Position numbers and translations under genes: made by a program. A model generated the notes under the pieces. The model saw only the letters and a program-made list of their open reading frames with translations, was not told the DNA's origin and made no database searches. 64,000 bases of DNA. Origin: Endocalyx cinctus. Taxonomy: Eukaryota; Ascomycota; Sordariomycetes; Amphisphaeriales; Apiosporaceae. Where the stretch lies: NCBI GenBank assembly GCA_001600455.1, contig BCKC01000005.1:2852001-2916000 (forward strand), given 5' to 3'. Within the stretch, counting starts at the first letter, position 1. Each line of letters begins with the position of its first letter. Shown here piece after piece: positions 23,301 to 34,330 of this stretch.

Positions 23301-23452
23301 ACCAAGGCGTTTCCGCTCGCGATCACCTCCACCGCATGATGGAGTATTCGGGCCCCAGCGAATTCCATCGGGAGATAGCGAAGGAGTGGAGCGATATGTT
23401 CGAATTTACCAGGACGGGCTTCCGCGTCAAGAGAGTGCTTCCGCCGATCTGA
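20339..23452 (+). CDS. F-box-like, ankyrin-repeat protein
   Basis: A 1037-aa single-exon protein. Residues 4-45 (LLSLPVEIITYIAKDD...ILYRLI) look like the F-box-like segment that opens many fungal ankyrin proteins. Ankyrin units follow, for example RVDTTRRLLEAGANPNTPW, FPLHIAARWGNDEIVDLLLRYGADID, PLHTAICHGHESTARLLLSRGA and TALHYSLIVDNFTDACLLVEHGANV. An acidic Asp/Glu/Asn segment (around residues 128-165) interrupts the array and is encoded by a 15-bp tandem repeat. If the F-box is functional it would recruit substrates to an SCF ubiquitin ligase, with the repeats as binding surface. Such genes are highly expanded and variable in filamentous fungi. The start is the ATG at 20339. Family calls are confident; target and role are unknown. 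Confidence 0.88.
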   Translation: MPIGLLSLPVEIITYIAKDDCLHLHHVSALSRSCRSLYNIVGPILYRLIKDDTSILCWAIDEGRVDTTRRLLEAGANPNTPWRSRQCRDLVLRELESLQMYGHRHFPSYTRPDLPEPYHVFNTEYSDDDVVDEDNDDEDNDDEDNDDEDNDDEDDEDDEDEDDNGSYTASILENFDFESADGVFRPALCFWWFPLHIAARWGNDEIVDLLLRYGADIDAKACGFCECRMPGWRMSTARRPNCEPLHTAICHGHESTARLLLSRGASHYFCSNFGSGKDVPPARISALHAACTYGSVSMVACLVEDYQEDVELADHKGHTPISYAFAAGNWECIDYLVEKGATVNARLNNRMLIQYAMSFEYFSEVIRLIELGANVEDDGDRDDSRSKDVEPKGLGASLINLACSTKPWLSESQHFPSDDRWDAQKPFRIDAIRELIKAGVNVNARYKNGTPLVAAASFSRLDIINILIDAGADASLSSWQGHTPLATVCAVPCNTIDGNFLDIVSLLLANMKRDSHFVDTLDTSLRVLCESYNGDDYFSIEKTAVLHLLLQHGESMRLRNRIGQHLFNISLGSGNFMLCDALLEDGLRGPQTNKIESLIDDLIENDHSDAIEYLMKFPAVEKAVMNEARLLAAISYQATSCAQMLIHGGALVNYQGAVAQKCLLAAAGLDDPEVASLLLEGGTDPKGGKDFTESPLAVAIISEHPAHVELFMDYGVDIHECLKNPKKFRQDEESQLSAFRLAIEAGRMSSVEAMVRHEKYGTPTPYQYSLYLRSAMIGNGSWKAKEILRSVLTAPSADPNVVIPKMNITALHYSLIVDNFTDACLLVEHGANVHQYVRPVPRGTSRPELEPGMKGSTPLECAISLREPYSLGMFLSTIGSQAFKPDRSRRCPYESWPDYKTVPNLRYVEAACRRHNADVFHRLLRKDRLDPNFHDERGNSFLSIFCTTIDGLGEEDREDWPASAIAVRAAGCIKAFLDHGANTNAKNDQGVSARDHLHRMMEYSGPSEFHREIAKEWSDMFEFTRTGFRVKRVLPPI
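20732..20827 (+). repeat. In-frame 15-bp minisatellite encoding an acidic tract
   Basis: Four perfect units of GACGAGGATAATGAC run from 20732 to 20791, followed by a degenerate GAC/GAG/GAA stretch to about 20827. Each unit encodes Asp-Glu-Asp-Asn-Asp, so copy-number change keeps the frame. Confidence 0.9.
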
Positions 23453-24012
23453 AGGGAGCGGGATGGTTCTTTTTTTTTCTTTTCTCCATGTTGTTTCAAT
23501 ATTATACCTAAAAGGGGAAAAGTATGGGAGTTTTAATTTTGATTTTGATGCCAAATTGAGGGACAAAAGCTGAGGGAAAATTTTGGTGGTCATTTAAATA
23601 ATATTGTATTTTTAGTATGGGAAGTGTAAAAGTATAGCGTGCTTTACCATGGGAATTGGAGTCTGTTATGTGTACTCGAGATGAAATAGGTCCGAGAATA
23701 GTTAGGAGACCAATGTTGATCATTATCCTATTGCAACGATCCTAGATGCCACGATGGCTAGAGAATATAACCTCTACTTAAAAGCTTAGTCGTTTACCTC
23801 CTCACGTTAGCAGAAGACTCACTACACTATTAGGATATGATTACCCTCGATATGGACAATGTCTTCGTCTATTTTGCCGCGAACAATAACACACCGAAAG
23901 GGAGAATTATATAGACATCGTTTTTTTCAGAGAGATATATATATAAACGCCAGTCGACGCAAAATACTATTACATTTTTTCTTCTCTCTTTTCCCTACCC
24001 AAACTCGAACGT
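23453..24012. other. Intergenic between convergent genes
   Basis: The 3' regions of the ankyrin gene (plus) and the Cmc1-type gene (minus). It is AT-rich and no gene is seen. Confidence 0.6.
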
Positions 24013-24394
24013 TCACCTCTTCACCTCCCCACCGCCATCCTGCGGCGGATCTTTACGTCTATACCCGCCGACGCGCTCGGCCGTCCCCAATTTATCCAAC
24101 TCTTTCTGGACCTCCTCGGGCGCCCTCTGGGGCAAACCCCACCACTCGCGATGAAAATTCTCCTGCTCCAGTTTCCGCTTCTCCTTCCTCTCGCGCTCGC
24201 GCGCCCGCACCATCCGCTTCGCGAACCACTCCTCGCGCGCCCGGTCGTGCTCGGCGGGCGTGGCGTGTCGCGCCATGCAGCTGTTCATCGCGTGGCTCAG
24301 GGCGCGGCATTGGAAGGGGATGGTGAAGGTGCGGTTGCGGGCGCAGTCGGCGAAGGCTGTTTTTTTTTTAAAGGGGGGTTATGTTAGCTTTTTC

Positions 24395-24425
<31 letters not shown>

Positions 24426-24746
24426 TGAGTCGTGAGAAGTTTGAAGTGGGGTGAGAGATCACAAAAAAAAAAAAAAAAAAAGAGGAAAAAAAGAAGACGT
24501 ACCTTGGATTTCCTCCGCGCATAAACTCCTCACCCGGGCGTTAAAAACTTCTCTTACCTGCGCTTCCTGACTAGCCGAAAGCGGCAGCGGATTCCGCGAG
24601 GGCATGGGTAAGCGCTCGTCATCGTCGTCGTGGTGGGCTGATTTTTTTGTCGTTATAGAGGGCGGTTTCTGTGAATTTGACGCCATCCCGCCGATTCCTA
24701 CTAATTTTGTCGTCGCTGATGAGGTGGAGTCCGACGTCGTGGCCAT
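24013..24746 (-). CDS. CMC1: Cmc1-type twin-CX9C mitochondrial protein (cytochrome oxidase biogenesis)
   Basis: Exons 24746-24503 and 24356-24013 join to 588 nt, 195 aa. Splicing creates a twin CX9C helical hairpin: Cys76-X9-Cys86 and Cys98-X9-Cys108. Proteins of this type fold by Mia40 oxidation in the mitochondrial intermembrane space; Cmc1 helps copper delivery and complex IV assembly. The core motif NPLPLSASQEAQVREVF before the first Cys and CARNRTFTIPF between the pairs match my memory of fungal Cmc1 proteins. The C-terminal part is long, basic and helical (ARERERKEKRKLEQ). The N-terminal 50 residues are Ser/Thr-rich; starts at Met21 or Met48 are also possible. The 146-nt intron holds a long poly-A and a poly-T tract. 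Cmc1 is the best call; another member of the CMC family remains possible. Confidence 0.8.
24357..24502 (-). repeat. Intron with facing poly-A and poly-T tracts
   Basis: Within the Cmc1-type intron the plus strand has a T-run of about 28 (24398-24426) and an A-run of about 19 (24463-24481), with short purine-rich flanks. In the pre-mRNA this is a U-run followed about 36 nt later by an A-run, so the two can pair. Exact run lengths are uncertain. Confidence 0.75.
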
Positions 24747-25454
24747 TGACCGAGGAGAATGCCGATATGAAAGCCTCTTTCAAAATACTATCTTCTATTT
24801 CTACCGCTCTTGTGTATATGGTGCCGTTGTTTCTTTCTCTTTTTTTTGGTCTTCTCTAAGGAATACCGTAGCTCCCCCGTAGGTAAATTCTATCGTACGA
24901 GAGATTCGTTCGGTATCGGCGAATAAATTTCTAAGGGGTATCTTGTATAATATTGTAACAATGCAAAAATAATACGATTTGTGAGAAAATTATATGAAAG
25001 AAAAACCAGAAGAATACATTTTAAAGTCTTCTCTTATTTCGTAGTTCAATATACCTTTTGTTTCTGCGAGTCGATTGAAGGTCGTATGAGGAAAGCTCTC
25101 GGAGCTCACTATCCTAAATTCCTACCGACCATTGGTAATAATGCCCACACTGACCGCCTACCCATTTGTCTATCTACCGCCGAGGCTTCACGGAGGTGCC
25201 AATTAATCATCTGGAGCACGGCATTTTAATTTGGTGGCATCTTGGAATAGATATTGGACGCTTAAGTTGTATTTAAAACTGTATCATACTGATTGGAGAT
25301 GGAAGATAATATTTTTTTTGTCTTTTTGGCATATCCGCCTTTTCGCTTTTAAAATGAATAACAACTCTGCCTTAGATCATTTCACAGGCATAGACCATAT
25401 CGCTTTTCCACCATATCATAATTCATATAGATGTAATCCAATACCCCCCGCCTT
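24747..25454. other. Intergenic, no gene seen
   Basis: The promoter side of the Cmc1-type gene and the 3' side of the FN3 gene. Short open frames have no protein character. Confidence 0.6.
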
Positions 25455-28400
25455 TCACTTTTGTTCCACAACAGGCGTGCTAGGCACCGAATTTTCTCTT
25501 TCAAGATCCAAGCTCTCCTTCTCTTTTCCAGATTTCTTCTTCATCGAGAAGCGAGCACCCCAGCCAGCCGGCTTTTCCTTGGCCGAGAGCTTTCCACCAC
25601 CTATGGCACCGAGCAGGGGACTGCTGTTGACGCTCTCGTAGCTGCGACCGAGCGGAGCTCCCGCTGAAGAACTATCCTCGGTGAACTCGTCAAAACTCGT
25701 ACGATCCGCGGACGCGTTCTTCTCCGAATTCGTCACGCTGGATGGTCCTTTTTTCCCTCCGAGGCCGCGCACCGAAGATAAGCTGAACTTAGAAGAACTA
25801 CCTTTACGAAGCAATTTTCTAAAACCGCTCTCTGGCTCTTTAAGCCCGCCGGATGCCACTTGGTCTAAAGGCGTATTTGACAGTGGCCGATCCAGGCTGA
25901 GGGATTCACGAGACTCTGTAATTGACGGAGTGTCAATGGAAAATGTGTCTCGTGATTTCCGGGAATCTGAAGGTGAATCGTTTATCGAGTAACCTTGACC
26001 TTCTGACCATGACGCTATGTTTTCACGATTCTTCTTCTCTTTGGCAGAGTCTTTATCTTTGCTCTTAGTTTTGGTTTTATCCTTGCCATCCTTCTCTACT
26101 TCCTTATCCTTGTCGGTCCTAGGGTGGAATAAACCGCCCATAAAGCTCGGAGCCGCAGGATTCAAGCGTTGGCTTAACGAAGCCTTTGGGGGTTTACTGC
26201 CAATCACGCCTACTTGATTGGGTCTAGTCAGTTCATCCTCGCCCAAGATCTCATCGTTCGCGTCTGCTAGCGTCGTTTTCAGTACGGAAGGCGATCCATG
26301 GAGGGATGGCCTTCGAGAAGGCTGCGCTGATAAAGTCCAATCATCGTTAGACCATATTCTGTTTGGCGGCGGGACTCGACCACCCCATATAGATCCACTA
26401 TCGGTAGAAGGACGAGGAAACTCGGACGAAGCTATCGAATGAGGTCTCGGGCTGCTTGGGTCACGTTCAGAAAAGATGTTGCTTCCAACGCTATTCACGT
26501 TCGCACCGGCGAGCCTGCGGGATGCCACTATCACCCTAGGGCTGGCGCCGTTGAGATCAGGTAGATCTGGACCTGCCGAATTTCGGTTAAATACAGCCCA
26601 AGGAGAAGAAAAACTAATACGACGCCTATTGTGCACCGAGCTTAAATCTTCCGTCTGCCGAGGAAGTGATTGGCTTTGACTAGATTTCAGAGAGCCTAAC
26701 GCAGGAGGTTCGTCTGCGGGTTTTGGCTCCCGATGGCGCCACGGGAGTATGCTTCTACGATTTGTACTTTGCGTAGGTACCGTGATGGGAGATGAAGCCG
26801 GTCCGAAATCACCCCGAGAGTCTCTAAGAGATCGGCGTTCGCTGTTTTCACCTGTAAATTGAGAAAATGGCAAATGCTGATTGGAATCTCGCGGGCTAGA
26901 CATCATACTAAAGGACTGAGCAGGTGAAGAAGGAGATTGGGGATCATCGACTGGCGATACACCGGAACCAAAAGTATCATATCGAAATGGCGGTCGAAGA
27001 GCTGGACTGGAGTCTTCGTCGTCTATCAGATCGTCAAGCATCCCGGCCGGAAGTAATTGGGTAGCGGTGGGACTTAACGGTGCCCCAGCCGTTAAAGCTC
27101 TAATGCCATCTTCGTCCAGGGCGCTTGTTATATCTGCATTGGGATCCATGAAAGGCCCGGGAACGCCAAAACCTGGTGGCATAGTCGGAGGTCGCGAAGG
27201 CCCGAAAGTGGCCGAGGGACCGAAAGCACGATCGGTAAGAGAGAAGGACGGCGAAGGAGAGGTAATGGCGACGTTGGATAGTGAAGCGCTATTTCGGCTT
27301 CGCCGATTAAGTTGATTCTGCGTCGGGACCTCAAATTCGACACCGGACGAATTGCCCTGGTTATACATAAACGGGAGTCCGGATTGCTGAGCAGCCGCTA
27401 GTTGAGTTTGAAGAACATGATGATAGTCATTGGCAATTTTCAACCTTTTACTAGCGTTAATGAATCGCCGGTGAAGGTCCCTTTGCCTGATTTCAGATTC
27501 TCTCTTGATTTGTCTACTCGATTCACGCCATTCTTCGCTCTCTTCTCCACCGGGAAGTCGTTTTCGCTGCTCCTCGGCCTCCTTGAGTACCATGCTCTTT
27601 TCTTTGAGCTCCGCTTCCTCCTGCGCTAGGCTCGCTTGCAATTCCGAAATTTCTGCGCGTAACTCTTCGGCACGAGCATCGGCCTCTTCTCGGTACTGCT
27701 TTCTCTCTTGGTCAAGCTCGCCTCGTCGATTTTTCATGGATTCCATATCTTTGTCCCATTTCGTAATATCGTCACGTAACTTTTGCTGTTCCGCCTTTCG
27801 GTCTCTTAATTGCTTCTCTTTCTGATTCTTACGCTGCTGCGAACTTCGCATAGCTCTCTCGGTAGATCCTACTTGGCGTTTAAGACTCTCCGTCTCATCG
27901 TCTTTTGCTTTCAATTGCTGCTTCTTGTTCTTCTTTTCTTTTACCAATTCCTCCATGAGCTCTTTATGCTCTCGCTCATCTTTGGCGATCTGGGCTTGCG
28001 TCTCATCGATTTCTTTCCTGATACTTTTAAATTTCTTTCCGAGCTCTTCTAGCTCCTCGGCCGAGTGACCGACCAAATCATCCTTCACGCATTGTTCAAT
28101 ACTAGTTGTCGACGGAGAATGCTTCCTGGTAATCGTATTACGCCTGGTCGTGTTGGTAGTCGAGATAGATTCGCGCGGGGTAGGCGGGGTATTATCCGGG
28201 ATCGATGCTGCCTCGATGCCGGCAGCTGGGCCTCGAGACGAACCCTCTTCTTCGGCATTATCGTCTGGAACCTGCGACTGCTGCTCCAAAGGGACGAAGT
28301 CGGATGGGAGGCGACCGGCCCCTAGCTCGGGTCGTCCTTGTCTGTCGTACGTGCGTAAGCGCACGATTCGGCTGCCGGCCTGAAAATTGTTGCTGCCCAC

Positions 28401-29111
28401 GGCAATGACCCGAATATTGTAGAAGTGGCTGGGCTTGAGGCCTGTTACGGTAATAGCGGTCTCGTGGCTTCCGGATTCACCGACTACCAACACGTCAATA
28501 ACGAACTACGATAGTGCATCGCAAATAATATCCATCGGATAAGCAGTACTGACCATTTACGCCGTTCACTTCGATGGTATATTTTGAGACGGGACGGTGA
28601 GCTACGGGGCTTGCCCAATGAAGCGTGGCGGCATCTGGGCGTATACCGGCGAGGCTGACTTCCGGGGCATCGGGTACGTCGACAGCGAGGATATTTATAA
28701 GTTCGCTTACGGATTTCCTGAGTGTCTGGATAGATCGGCTGGCCAACCTAGATGGATGAAAATGGTCGCGTAAGTAAGAAAGATCTAGCTAGGTAAAGCG
28801 TATTATAAACACGTTTTTTTTTCTCTCCGAGTAACGTACCATAAAAACGCGACGCCCGAAATAAACATGTTGGTATGATTTAAAACCAACACGTCAAGAT
28901 GGAACAAAGTCGCGATATTAGCCGACAGTCGATATATCCGAGAAGGGGTCGCTTGAGCAAGGTCAGGCGCGACAGCCCAATAGAAAAGAACACAACCAAT
29001 GACCACAATAAGATTGAGGTGGGCTGTCTTTGGCTCAATAAACCACCAAGCCAGAAGAGAGCAAAAGAAGAGGATAATAGGAACAGACGTAGGCCATGGG
29101 GTCCATAACAT
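25455..29111 (-). CDS. Membrane-anchored fibronectin type III / coiled-coil protein
   Basis: Exons 29111-28840, 28747-28554 and 28483-25455 join to 3495 nt, 1164 aa. Exon 1 encodes hydrophobic segments (VPIILFFCSLLAWWFI, LNLIVVIGCVLFYWAV and a third near NMFISGVAFLW). Exons 2 and 3 together form one fibronectin type III domain (VPDAPEVSLAGIRPDAATLHW ... EVNGVNVGES ... LKPSHFYNIRVIAVG). A long charged coiled coil follows (starting near SAEELEELGKKFKSI), then a Ser/Pro-rich, probably disordered region of about 600 residues with basic patches and many possible phosphosites. Correct splicing restores EVNGVNVGES across the second junction. Related fungal proteins are usually annotated only as fibronectin type III domain protein. 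A scaffold at an internal membrane or the plasma membrane is plausible, but no function is established from sequence. Confidence 0.78.
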
Positions 29112-30215
29112 ATCGCCGTGGTCGAAAAGGACAGGGAAGAAGAAGAGAAAACGGAAACGTTAAGGACAAAGAGGATTCATTTATATTTATTTTCCACCTT
29201 GAATAAGTATTTGAAAATATTTATGAAATGGGGGGTTGAGGGAGGAGGGGGTTTGAAAAGGTGGAGGATTATTGAGATAGAATTTTGTTATATCAGTAAG
29301 GAATAGGAAGAAATAAAGAATCACCAAAAAAAAAAAAAAATAGCTTAGGTTTACTTTTTGAGATGAAAAAAAAAACATTAACCAACTAAAAAAGAGATAG
29401 GTAAGTTAATAGTAACAAAAGCGGGAAATGCTATGCTATGCTGTTGCTGTGCTTATGGTGTAAAGGCAAGATGTTCTAAAGGCAAGGTTACAATTAAAAA
29501 AAAAATTGGAAGTTAAAAAAAAAAATAAATAAGATAAAAAGCTTTCTAGGTATGAGATAGGTCAGTAGATAGGTGGATAAGCTACCTCTGAGCACTTGGC
29601 AATAGGAAGACAGCTAAAATATTCTCGTGATCAAAGAACCCTGAAAAACGGGCATGGGTTACTTACTATGAAGTTCTCGTAGTCACTTAATTAAAAAAAA
29701 AAAAAAAAAAAAAAGTTTTATACGGAGTACTACAAGTATATTCAAGGTTACTTTACTTGCTTGACTGATAACCAGGTAATTCAATAATAACTAAACTGAA
29801 AATAGTTGTTTTCTACTGAAATTACAGCGGTTTTTAGTGGCTCTAGCGGTTCCAGTGATCCCAGTGATCCCAGCTGTTCCGATGGTACTTAAGTAATAAC
29901 ATATACCTAAGTATACGCTGAGAACAGACGTACAAAATAACGACTCGCCGAGGTAGACTGACCAGACTGACCAAACTGACCAACACCGGGGAAATAAAGA
30001 AAAATACGTACTGAAAGTAGTCTCCACCATTCCACCTTTATTTACGGTACTCCACTATATGCCATGCTTATTTGCAGCTGCTCGGCATAAATATCTACAT
30101 TTGACAGGCATAAGGCATGCTTAGACGCAACATGTGAATATCTCGTACGGAGTATACCTTCAGGGCTAAGTACAGTAGACTTTTACGTAGCTAAGTCCAC
30201 ACTCCGTACCTAGGG

Positions 30216-30252
30216 AAGATATGTACCTAGGTACCTAGGTTGGTAGGTACCT
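30216..30252. repeat. TACCTAGGTA palindrome cluster
   Basis: TACCTAGGTA at 30224-30233 is a perfect palindrome that overlaps a second TACCTAGGT, followed by TGGTAGGTACC. It is the same word set as at 19861-20062. Confidence 0.75.
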
Positions 30253-30937
30253 CAATCTTTTTCGTTTCTCCTGACCATACATATCGTCATCATTTAAACT
30301 TTTCATTCATTCTCTCGAAAACACACAACTAACTTCCTTCAAAGGTGAAACATACTCTTTTTTAGATCTTCTTCTTATTTCTCACTTGATACTCTCGTTT
30401 ATTCTACCGACGGTTGATTTATACTTTTTTAAAGTTCACCTCTCATACCGTTACTTTGTTCTAGGAATACCCTAGTATGCTTTATCCTGCATAGTCCTAT
30501 ACTACCTCTTCGAACGTTGATGAGGCTTTAAGAATTGACTGGTCAAAATTACACTACAATAATCAAACAGAAATACGAGCTGTCCTGTAATAATATCTAC
30601 CATCTTACCCTGTCTTACAAACCCCTTTCAACTTGATTCGATTCTTCTTGTATCACCCGACAAATTTACTACACTATACGACAGGGAAGACAAGACAAGA
30701 CAGGGCTTCGAGTCCTCACGTCTTTGAAAGCGTCATCGGTCATCCCACCCAACATTTTGATAGCTCCATACGGAACATACCATATGAATACCCCAACATT
30801 ATCTATCAACCATCCCAACATCTAAAGCGTTGATCGTAGAAAAGTTGATCAACCTGCTAATAATAGTTTTCGATACTTCCTACGCTTACTGAGTTTTCTG
30901 ATCATATTTTTTACAGCTGGATTATCTTTCACCCCTT

Positions 30938-30985
30938 TTTCACTTTTCTTTTTTTTTTTTTCTTTTTCCTTTTTTTCCCTTTTAG
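30938..30985 (+). promoter_or_regulatory. CT-rich tract just upstream of the lipin gene start
   Basis: A pyrimidine run (C and T only apart from single bases) of about 45 nt ends some 40 nt before the ATG at 31024. CT-rich tracts in this place are common in promoters and leaders of well-expressed fungal genes. This is position and composition only. Confidence 0.5.
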
Positions 30986-31023
30986 CTTAATTCCAACCTT
31001 ACTGCTAGCGAGAAAAGTAAAAG

Positions 31024-33396
31024 ATGCAGTACGTTAGAAATATTAGCGACTCGGTGTCGACCGCTTGGAATTCTATAAATCCCGCCACTCTCAGTGGTGC
31101 AATCGATGTTATAGTAGTAGAACATGAGGATGGACATTTGTATTGTTCCCCCTTTCATGTTCGATTTGGAAAATTCTCTTTACTGCGCCCTTACGAAAAA
31201 AAAGTTGAATTTAAAGTCAATGGGGTGAAACAGGAATACGCTATGAAGCTCGGAGAAGGAGGCGAGGCCTTCTTCGTCTTCGAAACCTCCGACGCTATCC
31301 CTCAAAGCTTGCAGACTTCTCCTATATCCTCGCCAGCTAACAGTCCACCGCTCGCGCCCGAACGCTCCACCACGCCTAATGACCTCCAAGAACCCGATTT
31401 CTTACAATTAGACGGTACCTCTACCAGACCAAAATCCAATACTATTTCTCGTCCCGCGCCGACTGTGCTCACCTCACCCTCGTCTTCTCGGCCAAGTCAG
31501 TGATTCCTTGAGCTGAAAAGAGATAACTTGAACTAATGAACTTGAGCAGGCGTTACTTCTCCCGTCGCATCATCTCCGGAGCTGGCCCATGGCCGGCCTT
31601 CGTCGAGGGGATGGGGTGACTCGCCGGGACACACCCCCGCCACAGATGATTTACTCTCGTCGAACGCTCGCATTCACATAGACGACACCGATTCCAACGA
31701 AGATCAAGACTTCGAGACACTATCTCAACGACCACGTTCTCCACCACCTCTACCTCAGCGCGAAGCTGTCCAGCGAGCTATGACTTTGTCCCAAGAGCTT
31801 TCCGCCGCTAATATCCCCAACCGCGTTACCGAGACGGGCGACTTGATGCTTGATATGGCTGGTTATAAGGCTAGCGAGGAAGAAGCTATCAGAGCAGAGA
31901 TATTAGCAAGAAAAATTCTGTCCGAGGAACTTCAAGGGGACTACGATATCGGCGCGTTGTTTGGAATGGACGAAGAAGGAAATCTTTGGATTTACAGCAG
32001 CGAAGAAGCAAAAGAAGCTGCTATGAAGAAGACGGTCGCATCGCTGAAACCAGTTCCCATGCTTTCTATCGATGCTGCCTCCGATCCTGGCTATGCAAGC
32101 GACGACTCGGCATCTACTATGGCACCGATGCACCGGAGAAGCGAATCTGATGTCGGTCACGGAAGCCCGCATACGGCGCCTACTACGCCAGGATCCTCTT
32201 CTGTCAAGAGCCGCCACACAAAAAATTACGCAAAAACTCTCCGGCTGACTAGTGAGCAGTTGCAGGAGTTGAACCTGAAGTCCGGAGAGAATTCTATGAG
32301 CTTTACGGTGAACAAGGCAACATGCCAAGCTAATATGTATCTGTGGAAGATAGATACTCCGGTGGTCATCTCCGATATTGATGGGACCATTACCAAGTCG
32401 GACGCTCTCGGTCATGTGTTGAACATGATTGGGCGAGACTGGACACATGCCGGTGTTGCAAAGTTGTATAACGATATGGCGGCCAACGGGTATAACATAA
32501 TGTACCTCACAAGTCGATCCGTCGGACAAGCCGATATGACGAGGGCTTACCTCCACGGTATTGTACAAGACGGATACCGACTACCCAGGGGGCCGACTAT
32601 TCTTTCCCCCGATAGAACCATGGCGGCACTACGCCGGGAAATATATCTTCGTAAACCACACGTGTTCAAGATGGCGACTCTACGCGATATCCGCAGTCTC
32701 TACGGTCCGGATAACCACTGCTTTTATGCCGGTTTCGGCAATCGTTTGACCGATCAGATCTCCTACCGGACGGTAGATGTCCCTCGAAACCGCATTTTTA
32801 CCATTAACTCGAACGCCGAAGTGTCACTCGACCTGCTCAGCCTGAACAAAAAGTTGAGTTACGTCAATATGAGTGAAGTCGTCGACCACTACTTCCCGCC
32901 GACAAGTACGTTAGTCAAGGGCGGGGGTATTGAGTATACCGATTTCACGTATTGGCGGGACACTCCGCTAGAGCTGGACGAGTTCTCGGACAGCGATTCG
33001 GACGAGAATGGCCCCTTGGAAGAAGAAGAGGAAGAAGAAGAGGAGGAGGAAGAAGAGGATGATGAAGATGTGGGTCAAATGGCCGATAGCTACGTCTCCC
33101 GTGGGGACGAGGAAGATGAGTACGTCGATGATGCCCGCGAAAGCATCCTGAGCGGAGATTACGAGGGTGATGAACAAATGATCGGTTCCATGATCGAGGA
33201 CGACGAGGATGCCGACGACGAGGAAGACGAGATTGACGAGGCGGCCGTATCACGTATTACCGCCGCCCAAAAAGGCTCAGATCCAAAGCCAGGTGTTGCG
33301 ACCACTCTACAGGATACAGCAGCAGAAATTATTACCGGAGTGAAAAATCTAGGTGTCAAAGAGGGTGCAACGGCGGAGGGTAACGCTGGTGAATAA
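31024..33396 (+). CDS. PAH1: Lipin-type phosphatidate phosphatase (Pah1/Ned1 family)
   Basis: Exons 31024-31495 and 31550-33396 join to 2319 nt, 772 aa. The enzyme dephosphorylates phosphatidate to diacylglycerol, controlling triacylglycerol synthesis and nuclear/ER membrane growth. The N-terminal lipin domain is clear (MQYVRNISDSVSTAWNSINP, followed by AIDVIVVE and SPFHVRFGK). The HAD-like catalytic motif is D433-I-D435-G-T in VVISDIDGTITKSD, followed by LTSRSVGQAD and FYAGFGNRLTD. The middle is Ser/Pro-rich, as expected for a phospho-regulated linker. The C-terminal region is very acidic (an Asp/Glu run near 33025-33075), as in yeast Pah1, where an acidic tail mediates phosphatase recruitment. 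The 54-nt intron has a GTCAGT donor and a CTAATG branch. Confidence 0.95.
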
Positions 33397-34330
33397 ATAA
33401 GTCGACAAGCCAACAAGCAAGGTTCAACACTTCAATCCGTAGAAAGCAAGACTACGACGCGCCATTTCCTCTCGGTCAATAATTATAAGATAAATATGAC
33501 GAGCTCGAAACATCATGTTCTTGGCACCGAAAGAATATTACACAACTCAAAGGGCAGCTTTATTTCGTTCAACTCGACAGCACAGTTGTTCATTCTCCTT
33601 CTTCGAACTGTTTAGCATACATAGCGTTTGGCGTTTGGTTCGGCCCTTGTTTCTGGAACGGGATAGGGAAGTCGGGATTTAGGGACATGTGTATTAAAGG
33701 TGTAGAACAGTAGAAATCGGGTTTTCCAATCCCTTGGCATTAGATTGAATGGAGTCAGCGGTTCGCATGTTAAAGCAGCCAGATAGTAAAGAAAACCAAT
33801 GCTATAGAGAACTGAACTCACGTCAAATCATGAAAGTTGTTTCAACATTTATACATTTATTGATATAGCTACACTGCCGAGAGTACATAACGAGCAAAAA
33901 TGCCTATAAGCACGTCTATTGATTTCGCCTCCACTTTCTTCTGAATGTCCAGTAGGCTGGAAAAAAAGACTTCGATCGATGTAGGCAAGATCTCAATTGT
34001 AACGTAGGAAAATCGAGGAATATAGTTATTGGTTTCCTCTCTTCTCCTGTCTCCTCGGCGCCGAGTTCCATCTCGATGTCAGTAAATCCATATGATAATA
34101 TCCACCTACACGCCAAGGATATATATGTACATGTTTAGGGGTATTCAAATCAGTTAGCTTTCCTCTTGCTGTCTTGTTTATCTATGAATAATCAAACCGC
34201 AATCTCCACCTGCTTCGATAGATTAAGAAGAGGCTGGTTAGTATCTTTGTAGAGCATGGAAGAAAAGTAGGGTAGGGTGAAAGAAAGTAATGGCGGGATC
34301 CGATAGCGGTAATGGCTCTCTCGGAAATCA
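33397..34330. other. Intergenic between convergent genes
   Basis: The 3' regions of the lipin gene (plus) and TAF9 (minus). Short frames lack protein character. Confidence 0.6.

Larger units (their letters stand above)
29112..31023. other. Intergenic between divergent genes, simple-sequence rich
   Basis: About 1.9 kb carrying the promoters of the FN3 gene (minus) and the lipin gene (plus). A-runs lie at 29325-29340 and 29690-29714. A short ATCCCAGTG-like tandem lies near 29854-29876, and ACTGACC is repeated near 29957-29982. TACGGAGTA or its complement occurs at 29721 and 30146. CCTAGG palindromes lie at 30216-30252. No gene is supported. Confidence 0.6.
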
